Notes under the pieces: generated by a model
What the model saw: only the letters and a program-made list of their open reading frames with translations
The model's database searches: none
What the model was told of the DNA's origin: nothing
Shown: one piece after another, positions 19,011 through 28,883 of the stretch
Numbering within the stretch: position 1 is the first letter of the stretch
Layout of the letters: every line of letters starts with the position of its first letter
Translations under genes and position numbers: made by a program
Assembly: GCA_003009755.1 (NCBI GenBank)
Contig: PXUB01000043.1
Location: forward strand, 1 to 64,000
Reading direction: 5' to 3'
DNA length: 64,000 nucleotides
DNA from: Thermoplasmatales archaeon SW_10_69_26
Lineage (GTDB): Archaea; Thermoplasmatota; SW-10-69-26

Positions 19011-20033
19011 ATGAGCGACGGGGACAGCCTGGCCCGCGACTTGCTCGTAGCGGCGGCGGTCGTGGGCGGCATCATCCTGGCCCTCGTCCTCTACACGGGC
19101 AACTGGCCACCGCCGGTCGTCGTCGAGTCCAACTCGATGATGCACGTCGACGAGGCCGAGTACGAGGGCAACGTCGGCGACACTCGCGCCGAGGACGTCC
19201 CCTTCGGCCGAGCCGGTACCATCGATCCCGGCGACCTCGTCCTCGTCAAGCAGTTCGACACGGTCGAGTCGATCTCCACCTACGCCGACGAGGAGGAGTC
19301 ACGCTACGGGAGCGTAGGCGAGGTCGTCGTCTACTTCCCCGGTGGCGACCAGCGACGGACGCCGATCATCCACCGGGCCATGACCTACGTGCAGGTCGAC
19401 GACACCTCGGAGGGCCCGCGGACCTACGAGGTCCGCTGGCACAGCGACTGGGACCGCAACGTCGGGTGCGACAGCCCCGACGACAACGAGTGCGTCCAAC
19501 CGGGCGAGTGCTCGGAGAACGGCCGCGGGCGCCTCACCTGCACGTTCGAGCACGGGTTCCGCCTGCCGGCGTTGCTTCGCAAAGGCGGCTCGCACGTCTA
19601 CCAGCCGAGCAACTCCGGATTCATCACGCAGGGCGACAACGTCGCGGGCAACCAAGCCCCCGACCAGGCCACGCCGGCCTTCGACCGCGGCCCGGTCGAG
19701 GGCGAGTGGATCAAGGGCGTGGCGCGCGGCGAGCTGCCATGGTTCGGCCTGATCAAGCTCGCCGTCACCGGCGAGCCGGGGAACACGGTCGGCGTCCGCG
19801 ACCATCCGTACTATGCCACGATCGGCTTCATGACGGCGGCCCAGGACCTGTGGGTCATGCTCGTCGTGGGGCTCGGCGTCGTCGCCTTCGCCCCCGTCGG
19901 CGTCGACTACGGGATCCACCTCGTCCGCCGGCGGCTGTCCACCGACCGTCGACCACCACCGGGAACCCGGGAGACGACGGCTCCCCCCGAGGAAGAGGCC
20001 GCTGGCGACGAGGTCCGCATCGACCTCGAGTAG
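19011..20033 (+). CDS. archaeal S26-family signal peptidase-like protein (copy 2)
   Basis: MSDGDSLARDLLVAAAVVGG TM, 'VESNSMMHV', 'GTIDPGDLVLV', 'PIIHRAMTYV', 'GFITQGDNVAGNQAPD'; paralogue of the preceding gene. Confidence 0.82.
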   Translation: MSDGDSLARDLLVAAAVVGGIILALVLYTGNWPPPVVVESNSMMHVDEAEYEGNVGDTRAEDVPFGRAGTIDPGDLVLVKQFDTVESISTYADEEESRYGSVGEVVVYFPGGDQRRTPIIHRAMTYVQVDDTSEGPRTYEVRWHSDWDRNVGCDSPDDNECVQPGECSENGRGRLTCTFEHGFRLPALLRKGGSHVYQPSNSGFITQGDNVAGNQAPDQATPAFDRGPVEGEWIKGVARGELPWFGLIKLAVTGEPGNTVGVRDHPYYATIGFMTAAQDLWVMLVVGLGVVAFAPVGVDYGIHLVRRRLSTDRRPPPGTRETTAPPEEEAAGDEVRIDLE

Positions 20034-20162
20034 CCCGCGTTCACTGGGGTGGGGGCGCAGGCTTTTTCCTCCCGAGCCGCATCCCGCCTCGCGGGCCCGA
20101 CCTCGACGTCACCGGCCACCGCTGGCGGCCGGGTCGCCCCCACGGGGCAAGAGGGGAGTGGG

Positions 20163-22001
20163 ATGGACCAGGAAACGATCGTCAAGTTCCTATCGGAGCG
20201 CGGAACCCTCGTCCAGCCCGAGGCTCTCGACTACCTCTCGCAGCTGTCGGAACCGATGGACCGGCTCGAGGAGGGCCTGGGCCGCGGCCACGAGGTCCCC
20301 TTCGTCCTCACCGTCGACCACGTCCGCCGGATGCTCGACGGGGCCGACGAGGAACCGGCCGAACCCGACCGCCTACCCGAACCCGACGTCCGGGAGGCCC
20401 AACCCCCCCAAAGCGAGACCGAGAGCCCGCCCTCGCCCTCGACGGGGGAGCCCGAGGACGACGCCGGGCCCGTCCGCGGGGACCCGCTCGGCCGCTCGCC
20501 CGAGCCCGACACCGGGACGCAGCCGGACCCACCCAGCGGTGGCCCTCCCCGCCCGGACCCGCCGGACGAGCAACCCAGCCAGGCCGAGACGCGGACGAAC
20601 GGCGGCACCGCGAGCCCGCAGGTCCCCGAGAACCCGCCGAGGGCGGACCCCGCCACCAGCGACTCCTCGGCCCAGACCGAACGCCAGGTCGCCCAGGCCG
20701 CCGCCGAGCAGGTCAAAGTCGAGCTCGACATCACCGGCGAGAGCACCTGCGAGGGCACGATCGACGACTTCACGAAGCTCTTCCGCGACCGCTACAACAA
20801 GATGCGCAGCCTGCTGCGCAAGCGCCGCGACGTGCGCAGCGCCGTGCGCATCGGCGACCTCGACAAGGGCGGCCAGGAGAAAGCCGTCATCGGGCTCGTC
20901 GACGACGTGAAGACGACGAAGAACGGCCACCGCATCCTCACGCTCGAGGACGACACCGGCCAACTCGTCGCCCTCGCCCAGAAGGACGAGCAACGCCTGC
21001 TCGAGCTCTCCGACCGCCTGCTGCTCGACGAGGTCGTCGGCGTCACCGGCGAGCTCGTCCGCGGCCGCCGAGGCGACGACCTGTTCATCGTCGAGGAGAT
21101 CGTCCGCCCCGACGTTCGCATGGACCGCGATCCCAGCGGCGGCGGCCCCGGCTCGGTCGTGTTCGCCTCCGACGTCCACCTGGGCGCGGACACGTTCATG
21201 CGCGACGGCTGGGACACCTTCATCGACTGGCTGGCCGACCGCGTCGCCACCCGGCCCGGCGAGGACGGCGTCCGCTACCTCGTCGTGCCTGGCGACCTCG
21301 TCGAAGGTGTCGGTGTCTACCCCGGGCAAGAGGAGATCCTGCGCATCGAAGACATCTACGACCAGTACGCCGCGGCCGCCAAGACGCTCGAGCGGTTGCC
21401 CGACGATCTGCACATCATCGTGCAGCCGGGCAACCACGACGCCGTCCGCCCGGCCGAACCCCAGCCCGCGCTACCCGAGCAGATCCAGGACCTGTTCGGC
21501 CCGAACGTCGACTTCGTCGCCAACCCCTGCCGGCTGTCGATCACCGGCGTCGAGACGCTGCTGTACCACGGCGTCTCCCTGTTCGACTACTTCGAGGCCC
21601 TGTCCAACTGCGATCTCACGAAACCGGTGGAAACGATGGAGGAGATGCTGCGCCGCCGCCACCTGTGCCCGCCCTTCGGCGGTGAGACCCCGCTGGCCCC
21701 CGAACACGAGGACCACCTCGTCATCGACCCCGTGCCCGACATCTTCGTCACCGGGCACGTGCACGCCGCCCGCACCGGCGAGTACCGGGGCTCGCGACTC
21801 GTCAACGCCGCCACCTGGCAAGCCCAGACCGACTTCCAACGCATGCGCGGCTTCGATCCCGACCCCTGCCGCGCCTTCGAGGTCGACCTCGAGACGCTCG
21901 GCGTCACCACCTGGAAGTTCGACCACGCCGAGGGTACCGGCGAGGCCAAGCCCGTGACCGAGGACGTCTCCCGCGAGAAGCTCGGGGCGGTGAACGGATG
22001 A
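20163..22001 (+). CDS. polB: DNA polymerase D small subunit DP1 (exonuclease)
   Basis: OB-fold region plus calcineurin-like phosphoesterase 'FASDVHLGADTF', 'VPGDLVEG', 'QPGNHD', 'VTGHVH'; overlaps the DP2 start by 4 nt. Confidence 0.92.
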   Translation: MDQETIVKFLSERGTLVQPEALDYLSQLSEPMDRLEEGLGRGHEVPFVLTVDHVRRMLDGADEEPAEPDRLPEPDVREAQPPQSETESPPSPSTGEPEDDAGPVRGDPLGRSPEPDTGTQPDPPSGGPPRPDPPDEQPSQAETRTNGGTASPQVPENPPRADPATSDSSAQTERQVAQAAAEQVKVELDITGESTCEGTIDDFTKLFRDRYNKMRSLLRKRRDVRSAVRIGDLDKGGQEKAVIGLVDDVKTTKNGHRILTLEDDTGQLVALAQKDEQRLLELSDRLLLDEVVGVTGELVRGRRGDDLFIVEEIVRPDVRMDRDPSGGGPGSVVFASDVHLGADTFMRDGWDTFIDWLADRVATRPGEDGVRYLVVPGDLVEGVGVYPGQEEILRIEDIYDQYAAAAKTLERLPDDLHIIVQPGNHDAVRPAEPQPALPEQIQDLFGPNVDFVANPCRLSITGVETLLYHGVSLFDYFEALSNCDLTKPVETMEEMLRRRHLCPPFGGETPLAPEHEDHLVIDPVPDIFVTGHVHAARTGEYRGSRLVNAATWQAQTDFQRMRGFDPDPCRAFEVDLETLGVTTWKFDHAEGTGEAKPVTEDVSREKLGAVNG

Positions 22002-25000
22002 CCTCCGGCTACTTCGACTCCCAGACCACCACGCCCTCGATCGATCCCGAGGATCTCGACGAGCACCGCATCGAGACCGACGGGGTGGACGTCCACGCCG
22101 AGAACCTCGGCGCCCAGCGCGCCTACTTCGAGCGCATCACCGAGGAGGCCCATCGCTCCTTCGACATCGCCAAGCAAGCCCGCCGGCGCGGGTTCGATCC
22201 CGAGCTCGAACCCGAGATCCCTTTCGCCGAGGACCTGGCCTCCCGCGTGGAGGCCCTCGTCGGCCCCGAGGGCGTCGCCGAGCGGATTCGCGAGCTCGCC
22301 GACGAGTACGACCGCGAGAACCTCGCCCTCACGATCAGCAAGGAGATCGCCGAGGAGCGCTTCGGCGAGCACGAGGGTCCCGAAAGCGCCCTCGACCAAG
22401 CCATCCGCACCGGGCTGGCGATCCTCACCGAGGGCATCCTCGTCGCCCCGCTGGAGGGCGTCGCCGAGGTCAGGGTCCGCGAGAACAACGACGGCACCCA
22501 GTACGCGGACGTCTACTTCGCCGGCCCGATCCGCGCCGCCGGCGGAACCGGGCAAGCCCTCAGCGTGCTCATCGCCGACGTCGTCCGCCGCGAGCTCGGG
22601 CTCGGCGCCTGGCAGGCCACCGAGGCCGAGGTCGAGCGGATGAAAGAGGAGGTCCCCGCCTACAAGCGGGCCCAGGGCCTCCAGTACACGCCTCCGCCCG
22701 AGGAGATCGAGGCCATCATCGCCAACCTCCCCGTCGGCGTCAACGGCGAGGGCACCGAATCCGAGGAGGTCTCCGGCTACCGCGATCTGCCCCGGGTCGA
22801 GACCAACCAGCTGCGCGGGGGCGCCTGCCTCGTCGTGGCCGAAGGCCTGACCCTCAAAGCCCCGAAGATCCTCAAGCACGTGGACCACCTCGGCCTCGAG
22901 GGCTGGGGCTTCCTCGACCAGCTCGTCGGCGGGGGCGACGACGAGGGCGACGCGGGCGAGGACGACACGACCGAGATCAAGCCCGTCGAGACGTTCATCA
23001 AGGAGCTCACCGCCGGCCGCCCGGTGTTCAGCCACCCGATGGCGACCGGCGGCTTCCGCCTGCGCTACGGCCGCGTGCGCAACGCCGGTCTCGCCGCGAC
23101 CGCCGTCCACCCCGCCCTCACCGTGCTCGTGGACGATTTCCTCGCCGTCGGCACCCAGCTCAAGGTCGAACGCCCCGGCAAGGGCACGATCGTGACGCCC
23201 TGCGACGAGGTCGAACCCCCGATCGTGCGCCTCACCGACGGCACCGTCCGGGAGGTCGACAGCGTCGAGGAGGCCCGCGAGCTCGGCATCACGGTCGACA
23301 AGATCCTCGACCTGGGCGAGATGCTGGTGCCCTACGGCGAGTTCCTCGAGAACAACAAGCCGCTGCCCCGGAGCGCCTGGTGCTCGGAGTGGTGGACCAA
23401 GCTCCTCGAGGACCAGGGCGAGGACGTGCCCGAGATCCGCGACGCCCAGCCCGCGCTGGCCTTCGCCGTCGCCGAAGACACCGGCACCCCGCTGCATCCG
23501 CGCTTCACGCTGATGTGGCACGACGTCGACCGCGAGGCGATCGTCACCCTCGTCGACGCCATGGACGAGGCCCGCCTCGAGGCCGGCCGCCTCGTGCTGC
23601 CCCGCGAGGAGGACGTCAAGCACACCCTTGAGGCCTTGGGCGCCACGCACGAGGTCACCGGGGACGACGAGCTCCGCCTGGACCCCCGCTGCTCGGTGCC
23701 CGTCCTCCGCGGCGCCGGCTACCGCGTCGACGAGGACCAGCTCGTCCGCGCCGAGGAACCGCCCGCCGACCTCGAGGACCCCCAGGCGTTGGCCGAGCAC
23801 CTCTCCGGCGTCCCCCTGGAACGCAAGGCGCCCTGCCGCATCGGCGCCCGCATGGGCCGACCCGAGAAGGCCGCCGAGCGCGAGATGAGCCCGCTCGTCC
23901 ACGGCCTGTTCCCGATCGGCAACGCCGGCGGCCTGCAACGCAAGATCGGCGACGCTGCCAACAAGGGCACGATCGGGTCCACCGGCGACGAAGCCTTCGA
24001 CACGATCGACGTCGGCCAACGCGAGTGCTCGAACTGCGAGATCGAGACGCTCAAGCTCGACTGCCCCGAGTGCGGCGGCCGCACCCGCCCCACCGACGCC
24101 GAGTGGCCCGAGCCCGCCGAGATCGAGCTCGGCGACCTCGTGGACGAGGCCCTCGACCGGCTGGAGCTCAACCGGCTGCCGGACCCGGTCAAGGGCGTGC
24201 AGGGCCTCACCAGCCAGAGGAAGCTGCCCGAACCGATCGAGAAGGCCATCTTGCGCGCCGAGCACGACGTCAGCGCGTTCAAGGACGGCACCTGCCGCCA
24301 CGACATGACCGACCTGCCCCTCACCGAGTTCCGCCCCGCCGAGATCGGCACCCCTGTCGAGAAGCTGCACGAGCTCGGCTACACCCACGACGTCCGCGGC
24401 GACGAGCTCACCGACCCCGACCAGCTCGTCGATCTGCACGTTCAGGACGTCGTCGTCAACGAGGGCGCGCTGGAGTACATGGCGCGCGTTGCCGACTTCG
24501 TCGACGACCTGTTGACCCGCCTCTACGGGATCGAGGCCTTCTACGACCTCGACGACCCCGAGGACCTGGTCGGGCACCTCGCCGTCGGCCTCGCCCCGCA
24601 CACCAGCGGCGGCGTCCTGTGCCGCATCATCGGCACCACGAAGGCCGCTGGCCACTTCGGCCACCCCTTCTTCCACGCCGCCAAGCGGCGGAACTGCTTC
24701 ACAGGTGACACCGAACTCCTCGTCTACGACGACGGCGAGGCTCGCAAAACCCGCCTCGACGAGCTCGTGGACCCCGCCGTCGAGGACAGGGGCCGTCCGA
24801 TCGACGCCCACGGCACCGAGGCCGCCGAGCCCGACGACGAGCTCGCGGTCCTCTCGCTGGACCCCGACACCGGCCAACCCACCCGCCACCCGGTGACCAA
24901 GCTCATCCGCGGCCGCACCCAGGAGTGGGTCGAGATCGAGACCACCACCCACCGCTCGATCACCGTCACTCCCGACCACGAGATCCTCGTCGAGCGCGAG

Positions 25001-26968
25001 GGCCAGCTCACCCACGTCCCCGCCAGCGAGGTCGAGGAGGGCGATCAGGTCCCCGTGGGCACCAGCCTCCCCCGCGACCCGGACCGGCCCGCGTTCAACC
25101 TCGCCCGCCGACTGCACGCAGCCGCACCCGACGAGGCCCTCCGACTGCGCGGGGCCGACGACTGGCTTCGCGGCAAGCTCGAGTCGTTGGGCCTCGACGA
25201 GGCCCAACGCCTCACCGACGCCGAGGACAGCCTCCGCAACTCTCCCGCCCGGTGGGCCCGATCGCTGCCGCTGGAACACTACGCCCACCTCGTCGAGGCC
25301 GGCCACGCCCGGTGGGACGAGATCCCCGACAGCGCCGAGGTCGGCATCGAGCGCGACCACGCCCGTCTGCCCGCCTACCTGCAGGCCGACGACGAGCTCG
25401 CCCGGCTGCTCGGCCTGTACCTCTCCGAGGGCCACGCCCGATCCACCGACTCGGCCCACCAACTGAGCTGGCGGGCCAACGAGCCCGAGCTGGGGGGCAA
25501 GGTCGAGAGCCTCGTCCGCCGCGTCTTCGGGATCGAGCCGACCGTCGAGGAGGACGGCACGACGGTCATGCTTTGTTCCAAGCTCGCCTACCTCCTCCTC
25601 GTCGAGATCTGGGAGACCGGCGAGGACGCCGAGGACAAGCGCGTCCCGGGCTGGTGCTTCGGACTCCCCGAGTCCGGGATCCAAGCGCTGCTCGGCGGGT
25701 TCTTCGACGGCGACGGCAGCCTCAACCACGACCCGCCTCGCCTGCGCTTCGCCAGCAAGAACCGACGACTCCTCGAGGACGTCGCCACGCTGTTGCAGGC
25801 CGTGGGCGTGTTCTCCCGCTTTAACCCCGGCTCGCCCCGCGAGCCCGGCACCTCCCTCGAACAGCGCTCCGAGGAGACCGACGCCGAAGCTCCCGACCCA
25901 CTCGATCCGGTCCACCAGCTCGTGCTGACGGGCCGCGACATCAAGCTGTTCGCCTCGCTCGTCCACACCGACCACCCCACCAAGCGCGACCGCCTGGCGG
26001 CCCTCTCCGTCGAGCAGGACACCGGCCGATGGATCCAAGGCGGCGGCGTCACGGAGCAAGCCGACGAGCGCGCCCACCACCTCCTCGACCGCGTGGACAG
26101 CGTCGAGACCCGCGAGGCCGGCGACGAGCCCACCTACTGCCTCGACATCGACACCGGCAGCGCGGACCTCGCCACCAAGAACGTGCTCCTCGGCAACGGT
26201 CTCTACCAGATCCGCTGCGACGGCGACGAGGACTGCCTGATGTTGCTGATGGACGGCCTGCTGAACTTCTCGCGGGCCTACCTGCCCAGCAACCGCGGCG
26301 GCCAGATGGACGCCCCGCTCACGCTGTCGATCCGCGTCGACCCCGAGGAGATCGACGGCGAGGCGCACAACGTCGAGACCGTCGAGGAGTACCCGCTGGC
26401 GTTCTTCGAAGCGACCCGCGAACACCCCGGCCCCAAGGAGGTCGCCGAGCACGTCGAGATCGTCGAGGACCGGCTGGGCACCCCCGAGCAGTACGACCGC
26501 CTGGCCGCCACCCACGACACCGCCAGTTTCGACGAAGGCCCCCGCCTATCCGCCTACAAGACGATCGACTCGATGGAGGAGAAGATGGAGGGCCAGCTCG
26601 GGCTCGCCGAGCGCCTACGCGCCGTCGACGCCGGCGACGTCGCCTCCCGCGTGATCTGCGACCACTTCATGCCGGACATCATCGGGAACCTCAAGGCCTT
26701 CTCCCGGCAGACCGTCCGCTGCGCCAAGTGCAACTCCAAGTACCGGCGCGTGCCGCTGTCCGGCCGCTGCCGCAAGTGCAAGAACAAGCTGACGATGACC
26801 GTGCACGAGGCCAGCGTCAAGAAGTACATCGACGTCGCGCGCGAGGTCGCGCGCAACTACGCCGTCGACGACTACACCCAGCAGCGGCTCGAGCTCGTCG
26901 AGGACTCGATCGAGAGCCTCTTCGAGAACGACAAGGTCGAGAAGGCGCAGCTCACCGACTTCATGTAG
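21998..26968 (+). CDS. polC: DNA polymerase D large subunit DP2, intein-containing
   Basis: 1656 aa; 'GPIRAAGGTGQALSVLIADVVRR', 'HPFFHAAKRRN|...|CDGDEDCLMLLMDGLLNFSRAYLPSNRGGQMDAPL', C-terminal Zn-finger cysteines. Confidence 0.95.
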   Translation: MTSGYFDSQTTTPSIDPEDLDEHRIETDGVDVHAENLGAQRAYFERITEEAHRSFDIAKQARRRGFDPELEPEIPFAEDLASRVEALVGPEGVAERIRELADEYDRENLALTISKEIAEERFGEHEGPESALDQAIRTGLAILTEGILVAPLEGVAEVRVRENNDGTQYADVYFAGPIRAAGGTGQALSVLIADVVRRELGLGAWQATEAEVERMKEEVPAYKRAQGLQYTPPPEEIEAIIANLPVGVNGEGTESEEVSGYRDLPRVETNQLRGGACLVVAEGLTLKAPKILKHVDHLGLEGWGFLDQLVGGGDDEGDAGEDDTTEIKPVETFIKELTAGRPVFSHPMATGGFRLRYGRVRNAGLAATAVHPALTVLVDDFLAVGTQLKVERPGKGTIVTPCDEVEPPIVRLTDGTVREVDSVEEARELGITVDKILDLGEMLVPYGEFLENNKPLPRSAWCSEWWTKLLEDQGEDVPEIRDAQPALAFAVAEDTGTPLHPRFTLMWHDVDREAIVTLVDAMDEARLEAGRLVLPREEDVKHTLEALGATHEVTGDDELRLDPRCSVPVLRGAGYRVDEDQLVRAEEPPADLEDPQALAEHLSGVPLERKAPCRIGARMGRPEKAAEREMSPLVHGLFPIGNAGGLQRKIGDAANKGTIGSTGDEAFDTIDVGQRECSNCEIETLKLDCPECGGRTRPTDAEWPEPAEIELGDLVDEALDRLELNRLPDPVKGVQGLTSQRKLPEPIEKAILRAEHDVSAFKDGTCRHDMTDLPLTEFRPAEIGTPVEKLHELGYTHDVRGDELTDPDQLVDLHVQDVVVNEGALEYMARVADFVDDLLTRLYGIEAFYDLDDPEDLVGHLAVGLAPHTSGGVLCRIIGTTKAAGHFGHPFFHAAKRRNCFTGDTELLVYDDGEARKTRLDELVDPAVEDRGRPIDAHGTEAAEPDDELAVLSLDPDTGQPTRHPVTKLIRGRTQEWVEIETTTHRSITVTPDHEILVEREGQLTHVPASEVEEGDQVPVGTSLPRDPDRPAFNLARRLHAAAPDEALRLRGADDWLRGKLESLGLDEAQRLTDAEDSLRNSPARWARSLPLEHYAHLVEAGHARWDEIPDSAEVGIERDHARLPAYLQADDELARLLGLYLSEGHARSTDSAHQLSWRANEPELGGKVESLVRRVFGIEPTVEEDGTTVMLCSKLAYLLLVEIWETGEDAEDKRVPGWCFGLPESGIQALLGGFFDGDGSLNHDPPRLRFASKNRRLLEDVATLLQAVGVFSRFNPGSPREPGTSLEQRSEETDAEAPDPLDPVHQLVLTGRDIKLFASLVHTDHPTKRDRLAALSVEQDTGRWIQGGGVTEQADERAHHLLDRVDSVETREAGDEPTYCLDIDTGSADLATKNVLLGNGLYQIRCDGDEDCLMLLMDGLLNFSRAYLPSNRGGQMDAPLTLSIRVDPEEIDGEAHNVETVEEYPLAFFEATREHPGPKEVAEHVEIVEDRLGTPEQYDRLAATHDTASFDEGPRLSAYKTIDSMEEKMEGQLGLAERLRAVDAGDVASRVICDHFMPDIIGNLKAFSRQTVRCAKCNSKYRRVPLSGRCRKCKNKLTMTVHEASVKKYIDVAREVARNYAVDDYTQQRLELVEDSIESLFENDKVEKAQLTDFM
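24695..26215 (+). other. intein (507 aa) with DOD/LAGLIDADG homing endonuclease in the DP2 active-site motif
   Basis: Begins CFTGDTELLVYDDG after KRRN; endonuclease blocks 'ARLLGLYLSEGHA' and 'ALLGGFFDGDGSLN'; ends CLDIDTGSADLATKNVLLGNGLYQIR before CDGDEDC. Confidence 0.9.
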
Positions 26969-26990
26969 CTCGGGGAGGTCGGCTGCCTCG

Positions 26991-27110
26991 GAAAATTTCC
27001 GCTTCTGCGGTGTCCGCGTCATGTGGTGGGCGAGGAAATTTTCATCAAAACGGGGGGCAGCGGTATACCCGTAGCCCCCCGGACGAACGCCGTTACCGTG
27101 AGCCGATGAC
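26991..27110 (+). repeat. ~120-bp two-hairpin repeat element, copy C1
   Basis: GAAAATTTCCGCTTCTGCGGTGTCCGCG...GAGGAAATTTTCATCAAAACGGGGGGCAGCGGTATACCCGTAGCCCCCCGG...GAGCCGATGAC. Confidence 0.92.
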
Positions 27111-27113
27111 ACA

Positions 27114-27233
27114 GAAAATTTCCGCTTCTACGGTGTCCGCGTCACGCGGTGGGCCAGGAATTCCTCGTCAAAACGGGGGGCAGCGGTATACCCGTAGCCC
27201 CCCGGACGAACTCCGCTACCGTCGGCCGATGGC
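27114..27233 (+). repeat. ~120-bp two-hairpin repeat element, copy C2 (tandem to C1)
   Basis: Near-identical 120-nt direct repeat of C1, 3-nt spacer. Confidence 0.92.
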
Positions 27234-27425
27234 CCAGACCCTTGCTGTATCCCTCTCCATCTCCCCGTCTCTGTGCCTCCGTGATAGGCGTACCCACCGC
27301 GACCGTGTTGTTCGTCAACCGGACGCCGCCTCCCGTCGGCCGGGGCGCGGAGCCGTCCCAGGAATGAACCGTCCGCAGGGAACGTACCGCGTAACAGCCT
27401 TAAGAGGAGCCGGGATAAGGCCGAC

Positions 27426-28883
27426 GTGATGACCTGGGACGGCCCCCTCGATCGCGTCGACGAGTACACGTACGAGATCCCCGCCTCGTACAAGAAGGAG
27501 ATGCGCGTCCCCGGGCGGGTGTACGCCAGCGAGGGGATGCTCGACCAGATCCTCGAGGACAACGCGATGGAGCAGGTCGCCAACGTCGCGACGCTGCCCG
27601 GCATCGTGGACGCCTCGATGGCGATGCCCGACATCCACTGGGGCTACGGCTTCCCCATCGGCGGGGTCGCTGCCTTCGACGTCGAGGAGGGCATCATCAG
27701 CCCCGGCGGCGTCGGCTACGACATCAACTGCGGCGTCCGCCTCGTCCGCACCGGCCTCACCGCCGACGAGGTCGAACCCAAGATCGACGAGCTCATCGAC
27801 ACGCTGTTCGCGTACTGCCCCTCCGGCGTCGGCGAGGACTCCCAGGTCTCGTTCTCCAAGAGCGAACTCGAGGACATCCTCACCCACGGCGTCCCCCACC
27901 TCGTCGAGCAAGGCTACGGCTGGGAGGACGACCCGGCGCACATCGAGCACGACGGCGCCCACCCCGACGCTGCGCACGAGTACGCCTCCAAGAAGGCCAA
28001 GGAGCGCGGCCGCACCCAGATCGGCACGCTGGGCGCCGGCAACCACTTCCTCGAGATCCAGCAGGTCGGCGACATCGTCCGCTCCGAGGAAGCCGAGGCC
28101 TTCGGCTTCACCGAGCCCGGCCAGATCGTGTTGATGATCCACTCCGGCTCGCGCGGCTTCGGCCACCAGGTCTGCACCGACTACCTCAAGCGCATGGAGC
28201 GCTCGCGCGAGGGCATGGCAGACGAGCTCGTCGACAAGCAGCTCGCCTGCGCCCCCTTCACCAGCGACGTCGGCCAACACTACTACGGCGCGATGTGCGC
28301 GGCGATCAACTACGCGTTCGCCAACCGCCAGATGCTGACCCACCAGGCCCGGCAAGCCTTCGGCGACGTCTTCGGCGAAGGCCCCGACCGGCTCGGCATG
28401 GACATCGTCTACGACGTCGCCCACAACATCGCCAAGCGCGAAACCCACCAGGTCGACGGCGGAGAGCGCGACGTGCTCGTCCACCGCAAGGGCGCCACGC
28501 GCGCGTACCCGTCCGGCCACGTCGACGTCTCCGGGGACTACCGCGACGTCGGCCAGCCGGTGATCATCCCCGGCTCGATGGGCACCTGCTCGTGGGTGCT
28601 CGCCGGCGAGCACGGCTCGATGAAGCGCTCGTTCGGCTCCACCTGCCACGGCGCCGGCCGCAAGATGTCCCGCACCGAGGCCAAGAACACCTGGCGAGGC
28701 CGGACCCTCGTCGAGGACCTCGGCGACCGCGGCATCAAGGTCAAGCCTGCCAGCATGCGCGTCGCCGCCGAGGAGGCCCCCGGCGCCTACAAGGACGTCT
28801 CCGGCGTCGTCGACACCTGCGAGGGCCTGGGCATCTCGAAGAAGGTCACCAAGCTCGACCCCGTCGGCGTCATCAAGGGCTGA
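27426..28883 (+). CDS. rtcB: RNA-splicing ligase RtcB
   Basis: 485 aa; 'MPDIHWGYGFPIGGVAAFD', 'GGVGYDINCGVR', 'GTLGAGNHFLEIQ', 'HSGSRGFGH', 'GSMGTCSWVL', 'HGAGRKMSRTEA'. Confidence 0.96.
   Translation: MMTWDGPLDRVDEYTYEIPASYKKEMRVPGRVYASEGMLDQILEDNAMEQVANVATLPGIVDASMAMPDIHWGYGFPIGGVAAFDVEEGIISPGGVGYDINCGVRLVRTGLTADEVEPKIDELIDTLFAYCPSGVGEDSQVSFSKSELEDILTHGVPHLVEQGYGWEDDPAHIEHDGAHPDAAHEYASKKAKERGRTQIGTLGAGNHFLEIQQVGDIVRSEEAEAFGFTEPGQIVLMIHSGSRGFGHQVCTDYLKRMERSREGMADELVDKQLACAPFTSDVGQHYYGAMCAAINYAFANRQMLTHQARQAFGDVFGEGPDRLGMDIVYDVAHNIAKRETHQVDGGERDVLVHRKGATRAYPSGHVDVSGDYRDVGQPVIIPGSMGTCSWVLAGEHGSMKRSFGSTCHGAGRKMSRTEAKNTWRGRTLVEDLGDRGIKVKPASMRVAAEEAPGAYKDVSGVVDTCEGLGISKKVTKLDPVGVIKG

Noticed and set aside
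21587-26515. 1642-aa minus-strand ORF
   Set aside because: Antisense to DP1/DP2; low-complexity V/G/A/L/D translation typical of the complementary strand of high-GC genes.
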